A stretch of 64,000 nt of DNA, from NCBI GenBank assembly GCA_032622095.1, contig CP136065.1:37048732-37112731 (forward strand). The letters are read 5' to 3'. Both the position numbers and the translations under genes were made by a program. Each line of letters starts with the position of its first letter. The stretch's first letter is position 1. The stretch is from Siphonodentalium dalli (taxonomy: Eukaryota > Mollusca > Scaphopoda > Gadilida > Siphonodentaliidae). The notes under the pieces are model-generated. The model was not told where the DNA came from, did not search any database, and saw only the letters and a program-made list of their open reading frames with translations. Of the stretch, positions 23,780-35,786 are shown piece after piece.

Positions 23780-26670
23780 CTAGCAGGGTTACCTGGCGTT
23801 GCCCAGGTTAATGCGATGTGAAACCATCTGTATGCTGTGGATATTTGTTGGGAATAGAGAACACTCTTGCTTAAAGTGTTATACGTTTTCTCATAAATTG
23901 AATATTCAAATAGCATCACAAAACATGATTATTACAGTCATGGAATATAAGTAGTGGCCCACCTTGTCAATTGTCATTCTGTTTATCGCGATTAATCCGT
24001 TCTACCAATAATGAAGTATTTATTTATTTACAACTGCGTAATCGTCAGACGTTATAATATGACACATGGACATCATACAGACATTAGTTCGCATAAATAA
24101 AAGATGACAATTGGGTTATACATATTGATATGTATCAATCAATCTAGTGGTTTGGACTAAGATCTCGAGGATACCTGGCTATCATATCTCCATGAAGATA
24201 CAGATGTTTCAAAGAAATTTCCAGGTGCTCATGGTGCTATATATTCGTTAAATTTTCTCAGTTTCAACGAAATGTTGCTGCGCAAGTATATCAGCTACAT
24301 TTGCCAGACACAGAGCGAGATTTTGAGTTGTTTATGTCCGTCGATGAGTCTGTTCTAAACCCCTTGTCAGATGTCAGTATTGGGAGGATCCTGAAAAGTC
24401 ATGTGCATTTTATTGTATATCAGAAGAAACTATATATGACTGCACACTGTGACCACTATTTTTGAACAGGTCTTCCATATCTCCTGACAAATTGTAACTT
24501 TTTTTGTGGAAACTGTTTTGAATGGAACAGACTCAATTTTGTTATAATATATATGCAATCCTCTGACGGTTCGAGGTCTCTCAATTTGCACGAATATATG
24601 TATCTCTTCAATAGAATGATAAATATACGTTTAATGCTTATTTTATGTATATCTTTTTGCTAGCTCACTGTGTGAATGTCCTGATTGCCATCTCCATATA
24701 AATATGACAGTTAAGAAGATATAATTGTTCAAGTGACTTATAAGTGGGTTACCATTTGTCGGGATTGAGAAATGTGAACGCCCAAATCTCCTTAAAATTA
24801 TATGGAGATGGCCTGGGTGACTATATAACTTATATGTGGATATCGGCGAATAGCAATCTTATCTATGATAGTGCATATCCGCTCGCCACCCGTGACGCAA
24901 ACGACACCAAATGTGATTTAATTCATAGTATATCATTAGATAAAAACATGTATGAATTTGTTGGAAATTAGTGCCAAATATATATTGTATCAGCTTTTGC
25001 CTCTTTTGACATATTTAAACCACGCCCATTAGACTCATGGATGCATGATATTCTGGCGATGATTATATATATGTTTGGTAGTAATAAGCAACTAAACACA
25101 TTATGAGAACCCACATCTCTCGCCCAAACGACAGCAATTTGTCGTCACTAAATCACACGATGATATTCCTCGTATCATAGAGAAGAATAATATATCAATT
25201 TGGTGGAAATCAGGGCTAAAAATAGTTTATTAAATCAATAGTTGATGCAACACTGACTCGAACAACGCCATATTGCGGAGGTGGTGTATTCGTTTGGTGG
25301 AAATCGGCGACAAAACTAATTCACCATATTTTTTAAATTTTGCCGACCTCCCCCCTTTTCTTCCCCTGACACCAACAGCACCATTTTAATTTAAATCTAA
25401 ACCAGCACCATTATCTTCCTTGTTAAAAGTTACCCCTCTTAGAACGCCTTGGTGCCATCTCGATTGTACCGCGTGAAGTTATATATAGAACAAACAGACA
25501 TACAGAAAGACAGACAGACAGCACAATTTGATTTCTTGTATCATTTGAGATGCATATATATGAAATTGGTGAAAATTGGCGAGTAGACAAATTCGTATCA
25601 AATTGAAGGTCCCCATATCTCACCCATAGGGCACCAATTTGGTATATCTATACATGATAAGATTCCTCGTATCACGGAGAAAAATATGTATCAATCTGGT
25701 GGAAATCGGCACTAAACATATATATATATCTTTTTGTGTCCCTCTCATCTCTATACACAATTTATATACAATTTTTATCAAATTTGGTGCCAATCACTCC
25801 CTCCCAATCTCTCACCTAAACAGCACCACTATGGCATCTTTTAATCACACGATTCGATTCCTCGTATCATGGATAAGAACGTGTATCAATTTAGTGGAAA
25901 TTGGCGCCAAAATAATTGTGCATCAATTTTGTGCCCCTGTCCCTTTCAATACACCCCTGACTCGAATGAGGCCACATTTGACAGATATAAGCCACACCAT
26001 TAGACTCTTCATACCATGGGGATGCTTTTGTATAAGTGTGGTGGCAATCGGCGACTAAACCAATTATTATCAAATTTAGTGCCCCTCCCCTCCCAATCTC
26101 TCATCGTTTGGACAACAATTTGGCGTTCTTAAATCTCACAATTAGATTCCTTACGAAGAAGAATATATATCAATTTGGTGGAAATCGGCGCTAAAATTAG
26201 TTTTATCAATTTTGGTGCCCCTCTCCCCTTTCGTGCAACCCTGACTCGAACGACGCCACTTTTGATATATTTAAACCACACCGTTGGATTCTTCATATCA
26301 TGGGGATGATAATATGTAAGTTTCGTGGCAATCGGCGACAGAAAAAAATTCTGCCCCTCCCCCCCTTCCGGGCACCCCTGACGCGAACGGCGCGACTTTT
26401 GCCATATTTAAAACACACCATTGGATTCCTCATATTATGGGGATCATTATATATAAGTTTCGTGGCAATCGCGGACAAATTTTTTTTTCTGCCCCTCCCC
26501 CTTTTCTGCCCCTGACAACAACGGCGTCACTTTAGAAAATTTTAACCCCGACCATTATCTTTCTCGTAAAAAGTTACTTCTAGTAGACCCCGTTGGCATC
26601 AGCTAGATGGTCCCCTGTGAATTTCTATAGAACACAGACAGACAGACAGACATTCGCAAATATAGATATA
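23780..26670 (+). repeat. Composite retroelement-type repeat ending in (CAGA)n
   Basis: Begins ACTAGCAGGGTTACCTGGCG with TTGCCCAGGTTAAT, and ends in an ACAGACAGACAGACA run at about 26632-26651. The second half (about 25190-26520) is a diverged tandem in which GGAAATCGGC or GGCAATCGGC followed by ACTAAA or GACAAA, and TGCCCCTCYCC, recur every 130-280 bp; a second CAGA-like run sits at 25490-25520. This layout is common for the 3' parts of non-LTR-derived repeats in molluscs. No protein recognised. Confidence 0.55.
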
Positions 26671-27367
26671 GATTATATCTCACGTGACTTTCTCGCATTC
26701 TGATTGGCTGCACACGGCTATACTATTTTACTATAGCACCCCAGTTGGATTCCTACATGCCTACTTTTCTTTTTCTATTTATAGTAAAAAAACTCATTTC
26801 GCGCAATTGCGTGTACGATTATTGTTACAATGTCGGTATATCATTATATGTATTGTGAATTGTAATGATCTTATAAATGTCCGATCATAGCTATCCAATG
26901 CATTTAATAGTTTGTCGTGTATTTGGCAGGCGGCCAGTGGACGTTATTTATAACTTCCTTTCCGTTTTCTAAAAGTTCGCTAATGACGTAATATATAGAA
27001 ATAAATGCATGAATCACGAAGAGATACTGTTAGATGTAACTAATAACAATAATTATGCTCCCCTGCCATTGTCAAGAGAATGCCGTAAATTGTAAAATCT
27101 GAGACCGATTTATATAATTCACGATAAATAACAATGTGACAAATCAGACACAGAAATTGTGAAAGAATTGACACCAATATTCGATTAAATATAATAAATA
27201 ATGAAGGTCTTGTCGTTGACTATGCCAAAATAGTTGTGATCGAGGAGGAATAGTCCATGTCGCACATTTGTCTCCGGGATGATTTAACAACCCGAGTTCA
27301 TGCAGTATGTTACGTGGGCGAATGAGGAAAATACAACTCCTGTTGCGTGGTCGTCTCTGCGATGTTT
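26671..27367. other. No recognisable feature
   Basis: AT-rich; no supported ORF or repeat. Confidence 0.5.
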
Positions 27368-27520
27368 AATGGTTACAAGCAACTAATTATCTAGAGTTAC
27401 GCTTATTGAATTTGTGTCGAGTCAGCATAAAACAAAATCTGGCCCCTGATTGGTTGGTTGCCTTTATGTCTTAATTAAATTCTCTGAGCGGGGACATAAA
27501 AACATCGCCTACGTAAACAT
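27368..27520 (+). repeat. Dispersed repeat block A, copy 1
   Basis: Shares GTTACAAGCAACTAATTAT, AGAGTTACGCTT, GAGTCAGCATAA and CTGATTGGTTG with 30248-30389. Both copies end at a CCTACGTAAA(C/T)ATG word. Confidence 0.7.
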
Positions 27521-27984
27521 GTAAGATGCTCTTCAGGACGTCAACGGTGATGATGCCAGGATAAGACAGGAGCTGCTGGATAAAAGTTACCAGGACATCC
27601 GGACGACTTCCAGTTGGCCTTCTTCTCCTTGTATTTGACTACACCATCACGTCAGCCATCCCTTTGGATCAGCCCGGACTCCCGATAACATCTAACAGGA
27701 GTCCACCATCACCACCACCGTCAGTGACGAGGCAACAATACCTGCTGGGGCACTGCGGCTACCATCAACCTACAGTGTTACAGGGGGCTAAACTCCCCCT
27801 CGTCTGGATACCAGCGACGGAAACAGAAGAAGAATTTTGTTTTTAAATGCTTTGAACATCCTTTTTCTTCTTTTGTTTATGAATTTATAATAAAGGCATA
27901 ACACATGAGTGTGAAGGAGTAGACCACTCGGTCTATTCGACCATCCCGGGGTTAGCCCCCCCTCACAAACACTCCCCTATATAT
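27521..27984 (+). other. GC-richer unclassified segment with AATAAA
   Basis: About 350 bp of locally GC-richer sequence containing a 60-codon ORF (27664-27846, Pro/Ser-rich, unrecognised), followed by ATTTATAATAAAGGCATAA (AATAAA near 27890). It could be a fragment of a transcript or of a retroelement. Nothing recognisable at protein level. Confidence 0.25.
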
Positions 27985-28740
27985 ATATATATATACTAGA
28001 AGGTGACCCGACTTCGTCCGGGCTTTGACCTTGAATTGTCTATTTTGAAGGCCAATGTCAAGTGGGGTCACGATTTGACCCGTCCAAAACATTGCCCGAA
28101 CAAAAGTACCCGACAAAAGTACCCGTCGAAATCCATCCGGTTTTACCCGATTTGACCTTGAATTGATCATTTTGAAGGTCAAGGTCAGGTCGGGGTCACG
28201 ATTTGACCCGTCCAAAACACCCAGTGGACATAAGTAACCCTATGTATAAAATTTCGTCGAAATACCATCAAAATTTGCGATTTGACCTTGAATTGACCCG
28301 ATTTCAAGGTCAAGGTCACGTCGCACGGGCAAATGAATATGCTTAGGAGATTCTCCATACGAAAGTACCCCCACATACCAAGTTTCATCGAAATCCCGTG
28401 ATATTCGGGCGTTTGACCTTGAAATGACCCGATTTCAAGGCCAATGTCACGTCGCACGGGCAAATTAATATGCTTATGAGACTCCCCATAGGAAAGTACC
28501 CCCACATACCAAGTTTCATCGAAATTCCGTGATATTCGGGCGTTTGACCTTGAAATGACCAGATTTCAAGGTCAATGTCACGTCGCACGGGCAAATTAAT
28601 AGGCCCATGTCACTCCCCGGCCGAAAATACCAACACATACCAAGTTTCATCGAAATCGGCTCTGCCGTTTTTGAGTCCATCGATTACAGACAGACAGACA
28701 GACACACACACACACACAATTCTTCCAAAATATATAATAG

Positions 28741-28793
<53 letters not shown>
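27985..28793 (+). repeat. Retroelement-type repeat with three 131-bp tandem units and (CA)n(TA)n tail
   Basis: Starts at (TA)n then ACTAGAAGGTGACCCGACTT with CGTCCGGGC. It contains three 131-bp units carrying CACATACCAAGTTTCATCGA (anchors about 28386, 28517 and 28648), each with GTCACGTCGCACGGGCAAAT. It ends with ACAGACAGACAGACA, (CA)n and a TA dinucleotide run to 28793. Overlapping ORFs on both strands are periodic translations of the repeat, not genes. Confidence 0.7.
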
Positions 28794-28794
<1 letters not shown>

Positions 28795-29000
28795 TAGAAG
28801 GTGACCCGACTTCGTCCGGGCTTTGACCTTCAATTGACCATTTTGAAGGTCAAGGTCAGGTGGGGTCAAACACCAACACCACAAAAATGGTGGAAATCGG
28901 CCCAGCGGATACCGGGAAATCGGCCCAGCGGATACCGAGATACCCTATGCATCAAATTTCGTCCGTAAAAATCCGCCAGTTTAACCCGATTTGATTTCCA
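28794..29000 (+). repeat. Second, truncated head of the same repeat
   Basis: Immediately after the TA run the head motif CTAGAAGGTGACCCGACTTC recurs and continues for about 200 bp with GAAATCGGCCCAGCGGATAC in duplicate. This is a head-to-tail arrangement joined by the TA tract. Confidence 0.65.
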
Positions 29001-29345
29001 CTCAAGTATATAAACGCGCCTCATATACACACGCTCATTAATTATCAAGCCAAGACGTCTGAAACAGTCAAATGCATCGGCCGGTTAAGCGTTAACGTGA
29101 TCTAACGTTATGACCTCTAACGACGTCATAGAAGTTACGCATTGTTTTTATCCTGATGGAAGATAGTACCACTTCTTTTTGATAATTGAGGCAGATAACT
29201 AAAACGGATACATACGCATTATAGTCCAGGAGATCGGGAGGTAGTGTTGCTCATATTGACGGACAAGCTGCGACCATGTTATTTTTAATGTTTTAGGTAT
29301 GGTAATGAAGAAAAATCATGATAGCAAGAACAAATTTGTAGCCTT

Positions 29346-30247
29346 CTTTGTTTTTTTTGTCGATATTTTGGGCATTTTTCTACATTTTAAGCCCAAAATA
29401 TTCATTTTTTTTTCAATGTGTAAAGATTTCATTTTAGTAGGATTTTGGTGATTAAGTTGAATAGTAATTGTGTTAATAATGTTAAATAACTAATTGGGCT
29501 AAAAAAAATTGAAGAATTTCAAATTTTGTTTTTCAATTTTTTACCATTTTTTTTTTATTACTTTTTTACGCAAAATCGTCAAAATTGCAACCATTTCATC
29601 TTAGTATGATATTTTAAGGTTAAATTCACCATAATTATTTTAATATTTTAAAATAATTTACAACTTGGTTTCTACAATGTTTTTACATGGATTTAAGAAG
29701 GTTTCTACTTGTTTTCTAAGTTGAGGGGTGGTCTAATTCAAATCCAATTAAACATTGTACTGTTCAAAATTAGATAAATTCCTTAAGGCGTATGGTAGAT
29801 ATACGTAACTAGTTTTCAAAACGTATACATATGCCTTTCTATCCTGTGCGTTATGCACGCGAGTCGGATTTTACAAATTAAATTATGATGAAAACCCCTG
29901 AATTTTGGGTGTGGTCACATTTGTGGTCATAATATTCCGATTAGAGAGTGGATGGACATGGGCCATGCGACACTGTGCAGTATATATGTATATAACAAGC
30001 ATGACATGAGACATTAGTATCTTTCTACTAAACTGTGCTTCCAGAGTTATCAGGAATCGAGTATCGGTGTTATTTCTTACCCCCAAAAAAATGTCAATTT
30101 TAAAATGGGGTATGTGTGTCAAAGGACCACTGGGAGATAATAGGATGCCCAATGACTCCTATATTTCTATCGTATCACAGTAAAGCTTTTCTTGTAAAAT
30201 TGGCGGTGGTTTACACGATCAAAGTTCGATTTTCTTTACAATTATAT
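29346..30247. other. No recognisable gene
   Basis: Very A/T-rich, with long T and A runs at 29350-29600. The minus ORF 29883-30152 shows no motif. Confidence 0.5.
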
Positions 30248-30545
30248 GTTACAAGCAACTAATTATATAGAGTTACGCTTCTTGAAACTCGAGTCAGCAT
30301 AACAAAAAAATCTGGCTGCTGATTGGTTGATTATCATTGAGGGAAATATCCCTAATCGGGAACAGAAAATCATATCCTACGTAAATATGGCGATCGTGTA
30401 TGTTTAGATGTCCAGGAAGAGTCTGGTGGTGTCCAGAAGTTACGGAAGGGTCTGGATATGTTTATGCTGCTGATTTTTGTGCAGTAAATGGGGTAGTTGT
30501 GGAAATGCAAGATTATCATTTGAAAAAAATACCGAAAAGGGCACG
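30248..30545 (+). repeat. Dispersed repeat blocks A and B, joined
   Basis: Block A (30248-30389) matches 27368-27520. Block B (30385-30545) matches 33862-34020 through CCAGGAAGAG, TCTGGTGG, GGTCTGGATATGTTTA and GTAGTTGTGGAAATG. Here A and B are contiguous, so this is probably the fuller copy of which the other two are halves. Confidence 0.65.
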
Positions 30546-30750
30546 AAAAAAGATACGAAGCTTAGGTACATTAATTATTATTCATATATTACTATATTTA
30601 AATCATATTTATGCATACAGTCGGCGTCGAAACAAAAACATGAATATCCCGATTATTCGTGACATTTAAGTTAAATGTTCAATAATAGAAAATTATACTG
30701 TGACCGGTTCATTCAACATGAACTTAGTTAATCAAGGTGTATCTTTATTA

Positions 30751-32290
30751 ATAACAGTATACAGTACTATCAAAATCAGAAGAAACATGTGGCCCTGGGT
30801 ACTTATCTCCCAGCGCTGTGGCAAAAAACAAATTGACAATGCATTCTTAAACCCAAACCTGTGGCGGTTTTTCATCCAATGCACCGAAGCTTCATGCCAT
30901 GTACCAAAGCTTAGTGACGTGTCAGAACTCCAGGAATATACCACCATAGGACATCATATGGTACGTTGAATGGTCACCAGAAACCCGGATATTAATAATT
31001 TCAGATCATAATTAGCATCGCATTATATATTAACCCATCGAGGAATATGTCATAATGACACACTAAATTACACCTACTATATAACTGCTCCCTCTCTGAC
31101 ACAGGGCTACATATAAGAAGTTTATCGATGTCTACTTAATGAGAGTATACAGTTCCGTCAAAATCTGACCTCGCATCGTTAGCCCCAAATCTGGGGCGAT
31201 TTTTCATCCAATTTACCGAAGCTTCGTGACACGTACCGTCAAATGGCATCAAACTTTGAATGGTCACCATAAACTTCGATATCAGTCATTTCAGACCGTA
31301 ACTATCATGGAATTATATATTAACCCATGGTGTAATTATGTCAAAATGACACACTATATTACATCAACCCTATATAACTGCTTCCTCCCTGACACAGTGA
31401 TACATACAAGAAGCTTATCCATGTCTACTTAAAGGTACGGTTGGCCTTGGCGGTGGGTAACCTGTGAAAATATTTCCACCCGTCAAAAACCGCCACAAAC
31501 AGAAAGAACATTAAAATATAGACAGACTTTGTCCGTATACAAATAAGAAATATCGCATAAACAGTATGTTATTGTCATATGTTTGACCATTGTTATGTAA
31601 ACAAAAGCATAAAAAGTTACTTTTCTGGTGTTTGTTTATATTATGATGGTAAACATAAAGAGCGTTCTTTGTTGGTGAATTCCTTATATGGAACTAATAA
31701 AGAGCGTTTATGCCATTTGTGTGTGATTAGCCAGTAGCATTGTGCTGTCTTCTGTAACACAATCAGGCTCTTGCTTCGGTAAAATATAGGTCTTTATGAT
31801 AACATGCTGTTTACGCGATGGTCATGCATGGTATATATGGACGAAACTGTATGCGTTTTAATGTTTTCCTGTTTACGGTTATTGGAACAAATATGAATAT
31901 TTTCGACAACTAAGGCCTCACGTGCCTTTAATGAGAGCATATAGTTCTGTCGAAATCTGGCGAAAAATGTGACCTTGCATCATTAACCCCAAATATGTGG
32001 CGGTTATTCATCCTATGTACCGAAGCTTCGTGACATGTACCGAAGCTTGGTGACGTGTCAGAACTTCTAAAATATACCCCATCGGGACATCAAATGGTAT
32101 CAAACGTTGAATGGTCACCATAAATCTCGATATTAGTCATTTCAGACCATAATTAGCATAGCATTATATATTAACCCATCGAGAAATATGTCAAAATGAC
32201 ACACTATATAACACCCACCCCTATATAACTACGTCCTCCCTGACACAGGCTGCATATAAAAAGTTTATCCATGTCTACTTAATGAGAGTA
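30751..32290 (+). repeat. Three-unit tandem repeat interrupted by MITE-1
   Basis: Units start near 30751, 31140 and 31932 (after the MITE), each opening with GAGAGYATAYAG-like sequence. They share TTGAATGGTCACCA, ATTATATATTAACCCAT and AAAATGACACACTA-type blocks, and end ATGTCTACTTAATGAGAG. Unit length is about 290-390 bp because of internal deletions. Confidence 0.8.
31433..31927 (+). mobile_element. MITE-1, copy with known empty sites (495 bp)
   Basis: Inserted in TTAA: 31429-31432 left, 31928-31931 right. The same junction without insert, TCTACTTAATGAGAG, occurs in the neighbouring tandem units at 31131 and 32274. The element ends are therefore exact: AGGTACGGTTGGCC... to ...GGCCTCACGTGCCT. 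It is nearly identical to the 1960 copy. No ORF. Confidence 0.92.
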
Positions 32291-32439
32291 TACAGGGCGA
32301 ACAATTTGGTCTATAAATCCCGTAGTGTGACACATTTAATATAGACCAAAACAATAAACACCTTTCAACCCAAAGATAGTTACATTTTAATTGAAAAAAA
32401 TGTTCCAAACATGAAAAGTTAATTTTTGCCGATATTTAA

Positions 32440-33240
32440 GTCAAGTTTTTGAGAGAAAAGTCCAATATTTTTGGTGATGTCAGTGGTGACAATAGTAACA
32501 ATAAACCATGGTACATCAGACATGTTAGTATTCAATGTATAGAAGGCAGAATAGCCAATTTTGTACATCATCCACAACTTGTAATCCATTGCAGGACACG
32601 CTGGGGCAATATTTACCATTTTCCATATTTTGGCAGCTATTTTCAGCCAAAGTAAGAATTTTGGTTCCAGTGAGTTGGAATATTCATAGGTATAATCATA
32701 TGCATCAATTACATTACAAAGTTCTGTTCATTTCTTGTTAAAATATGCCTATAATCCCAATTGTGATTTTTGTGTGAAATTTTATACCGCGTTCTGTAAA
32801 TTCAAATTTTGAGGGATCAGAAGGGGCTAGGACCCCAAAAAGTGCATATTTAATTGCCCCTATGATCAGTTATTATACAAAATACAAAATAAAGTCGCAT
32901 TACTGAACCAGTTCCAAACAGCATGAATCGATCTAGAAGATATTTGTAAAAAAAAGTCATATTTTCAACTTCCGGTGGCCATTTTGGTGGCAATCTTGGA
33001 TGGTGAGTTTCAATTTTGCCCCAAAAAAGTGACATTATGTCTTAGCTTCACGAAAATATATACATTTGTATACATTTTACAAGATTTTCACCGCTATAAT
33101 TTGCATAAAACAGACTTAGGATCTGGTCTGAAAAACGGCGGCCATGATGGACGCCATTTTGTCTGGAGTCTATACGGTCACTTTTTTTTCTTGTTAACAT
33201 TGCTTAAAAGTTGAAGGACATAATAAGGAACAAAATGAGT
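32440..33240. repeat. Degenerate sequence with GGCGGCCAT / AAGATGG-type cores
   Basis: GGTGGCCATTTTGGTGGCAA at about 32973 and GGCGGCCATGATGGACGCCA at about 33139 resemble the core motifs of the 0-6.6 kb foldback arms, with a GGACCCCAAAAAGTG stretch between. A distant relationship is likely; boundaries are unclear. The short ORFs in this stretch have no recognisable motif. Confidence 0.4.
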
Positions 33241-33599
33241 GGGGAGAAGTTAAGTCCCATGGGGTGCAAGGGTACCCATATTAGCTCCCGGACTGCTAGT
33301 AGTACTATGACGTCGTCGGAAAATTCTTTGATTTTCGGTCGTCGGGTAGGTCAATAAAAACACGTTTTTCGCCAATTAAGCTACAAATTCACCACTGCTA
33401 TCATGGATTTTCGTAATCTACATATATTTTACTACAAAATTAGGCCGGATAGCACTTGTCCGTCAAAATGAGCAACATTTGTTATTTCTTGGGGTCGATC
33501 TCCTGGACTATTATATATCGTTGGAAAGAGGAAACACGTAAGATTCTCACAGTGTCATTATTATGACTGGCGCTGTTTCGAATCGATTTGTAAGCACCG

Positions 33600-33818
33600 A
33601 ACTCAAATGAAAGTCCCGTAACACAGCGTAAAAACAGATTTGACCTCGGCACGTGAAAAGTTGACCTCGGATCTGAAAATTAATATGCCTATGCCAGTCC
33701 TCGGCCGAAAATATCCCCACATACCAAGTTTGATCGAAATCGGGTCGGCCGTTTTCGAGTTCATCGCGATCACACACACACACAGACACACACACACAGA
33801 TCTTCCAAAATATATAAT

Positions 33819-33860
<42 letters not shown>
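33600..33860 (+). repeat. Retroelement-type repeat, short copy with (CA)n(TA)n tail
   Basis: Contains GTTGACCTCGG, ATTAATATGCCTATGCCAGT, CACATACCAAGTTTGATCGA and AATCGGGTCGGCCGTTTTCG. The tail is (CA)n followed by CTTCCAAAATATATAATAGA and a TA run, the same tail as at 28700-28793. Dispersed block B follows directly. Confidence 0.65.
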
Positions 33861-33861
<1 letters not shown>

Positions 33862-33862
<1 letters not shown>

Positions 33863-34020
33863 ATGGCGATAGCTTTTGTTTATATGGCCAGGAAGAGAAT
33901 CTGGTGGGGTCCCGAAGTTATGGAAGAGGTCTGGATATGTTTACGCTGCTGAATTGTGTGCTGTAGTTGTGGAAATGTAAGATTTAAGTTTAAACAAGAT
34001 GCCGAAAAGGGTGCGTTTCT
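33862..34020 (+). repeat. Dispersed repeat block B, copy 2
   Basis: Matches 30385-30545 (AACATGGCGAT, GGCCAGGAAGAG, GGTCTGGATATGTTTACGCT, GTTGTGGAAATG). It begins immediately after the TA microsatellite. Confidence 0.65.
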
Positions 34021-34840
34021 TGCCACCGAATGGTGTATCGGATGACGTTTTGATGAAAAATTGATCAATTGAAGTTCAAATAGGCTTAACAGATCGCCAG
34101 CAGTTGTCGCACATGGGAAATAATTACTTGTTTGCATCCTAATAGCTGTATCGAGTATGTTCTCTATAGGCCTATATTAACATAGACGGTTGCATATTAA
34201 GTGGGAGAATTTAAATATAGTCCTTATAGCTAATCTGAAATAATTTTGTTTGGTAGTATCCATGATGTTTAAACAGTTAAGCCGCGGACGGTCTCTATAT
34301 ATCAACACAGACAGTTGTGTGTTGCGTGGGTGAAATGAAATATAGTTCTTTTATCTAACCTAAAATCATGTGTCGCGATCACCCATACATCACTATTACC
34401 AAAGAATATTTCCTATTAGACAAATGGGTTAGACTGAGTATATACTTTGCGGGTAAACTGTGGTTGTATTAGATTTTCTACTTAGGCGTTTGTATTAGAT
34501 ATTCTACTTAGCCAGCGACAGTATAATCTATCTACAGAAACTTGTGAGGCGAATCGAAGACGCCAGCTGATAATGCCAATATATCAACTCCGGAATCGAT
34601 ATTTACATGCCATAGCCTTCGGAATATTTCAGGAGACAGACGCGTGGGCTCATATGCTTTCTCGTCTCATCGACAATCACCCAGCGGGTTCTCCTAATGC
34701 ATTCGATATATATATTCCCCAAACGATTTGTGGGGGAGACAAACCTCATGATTCCCATATCATATATGAACATGACTATATTGCCACTGATGATAGGTCT
34801 GGGTCCCGCAGCATCGTCGCGAGTCGATCTGTACTATATA
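34021..34840. other. No supported gene
   Basis: A 95-codon plus-strand ORF at 34573-34860 has an unremarkable composition and no motif that I recognise, and its 3' end runs into the adjacent foldback terminus. It is probably chance. Confidence 0.4.
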
Positions 34841-35723
34841 CCCTAAATCTAGTTGTATGAACGTTGTATACAACTCGTTGGGTGCGAATTTGTTTTGTAC
34901 TTATTATCCAACAGATTAGTACGATGTACACAACTGATTGCGTGAACTGTCTTCTGTGGTATTACTTTCATACCATATTGGATAAAACCGCCACGTGACC
35001 GGGTCATCCAATAGCAGCGCGTTTCAGGTGCGGGCGAGCATGCGAGTTTTTGGCTCCAAATATTACATAACAAGATGGACGACTGCGTGAAAAAACTCCT
35101 GAGCGACTGACAAATGGGGCAAGACGTCGTGGATAGCTTTGTCGGTATAGTATACCTTTGTTATAATTATTCTTTGTACGATACACTGATTATGTAGGCT
35201 TTATGTATTGATTGTATATTTATTTATATTTGCCAAATTTTGAAGTTTACAAATTTACACAACTGCTGACGGCACTAATTTGACTAAAGTAGTACACTCA
35301 TACACTCAACACATAAAGCCTACATAATCAGTGTATCGTACAAAGAATAACTATAGCAAAGGTATACTATACCGGAAAGCTATCCACGACGTCTTGCCCC
35401 ATTTTACTTTCCGATCAACGTTGGGTAAACTTTCCAATCAACAAATGTCATCCAACTCTACCCAACACACAACACGGGCCAACAGTTCAATAATCGTAAA
35501 TAGGTGCTGTGGGCAATTACTGTTGATTTAGTGTTGTGTGAAATTTCATCCAACACGTTGTATAATTAACATACAACCGTTGGTAGTAAATATATATGCA
35601 ACGTTGTGTAAAAGTGTATCCAACAAAATTGTCATGCAACTTTTCACACAACGTAGATAGTTGCTGTGGGCATACAACGGTTGATTGGCTGTTGGATAAC
35701 TTCTTATCTAACTAGATTTAGGG
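34841..35723. mobile_element. Foldback element with perfect 14-bp ends (883 bp)
   Basis: Ends CCCTAAATCTAGTT (34841-34854) and AACTAGATTTAGGG (35710-35723) are perfect inverted repeats. The core is a larger inverted pair, 35112-35206 and 35309-35404 (GGGGCAAGACGTCGTGGATA and its complement, through CATAATCAGTGTATCGTACA), separated by about 100 bp. The flanks between core and ends are rich in AACGTTGT/CCAACA words. No ORF of note; target duplication not clear. Confidence 0.7.
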
Positions 35724-35786
35724 TGTATGATAATGCAGACTCTTGGTCCATCACTATTTCACCATAATGGACATCCTTGTCAAAAC

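Larger units (their letters stand above)
29222..33510. mobile_element. 4.3-kb inverted-repeat element
   Basis: Left end TAGTCCAGGAGATCG at 29222 and right end CGATCTCCTGGACTA at 33496-33510 are perfect inverted repeats. Homology continues inward for about 120 bp (GTTGCTCATATTGACGGACA against the complement of 33450-33475). The interior holds A+B repeat blocks, a three-unit tandem repeat with a MITE-1 insertion, and sequence resembling the AAGATGGCGGCC arms of the 0-6.6 kb element. No transposase seen, so non-autonomous. A clear target duplication was not established. Confidence 0.55.

Noticed and set aside
25639-26058. 139-codon plus-strand ORF
   Set aside because: It lies within the diverged tandem of the composite repeat; the peptide repeats (RFLVS, CINLVEIG) follow the DNA period.
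27952-28884. Several ORFs of 65-106 codons on both strands with repeating peptides
   Set aside because: They follow the 131-bp tandem period and the TA/CA microsatellites; the peptides are repetitive by-products.
33547-33966. ORFs of about 105 codons on both strands
   Set aside because: They consist largely of translated (TA)n and (CA)n tracts of a dispersed repeat.
34573-34860. 95-codon plus-strand ORF
   Set aside because: No recognisable motif, and it ends inside the terminal inverted repeat of the adjacent foldback; probably chance.
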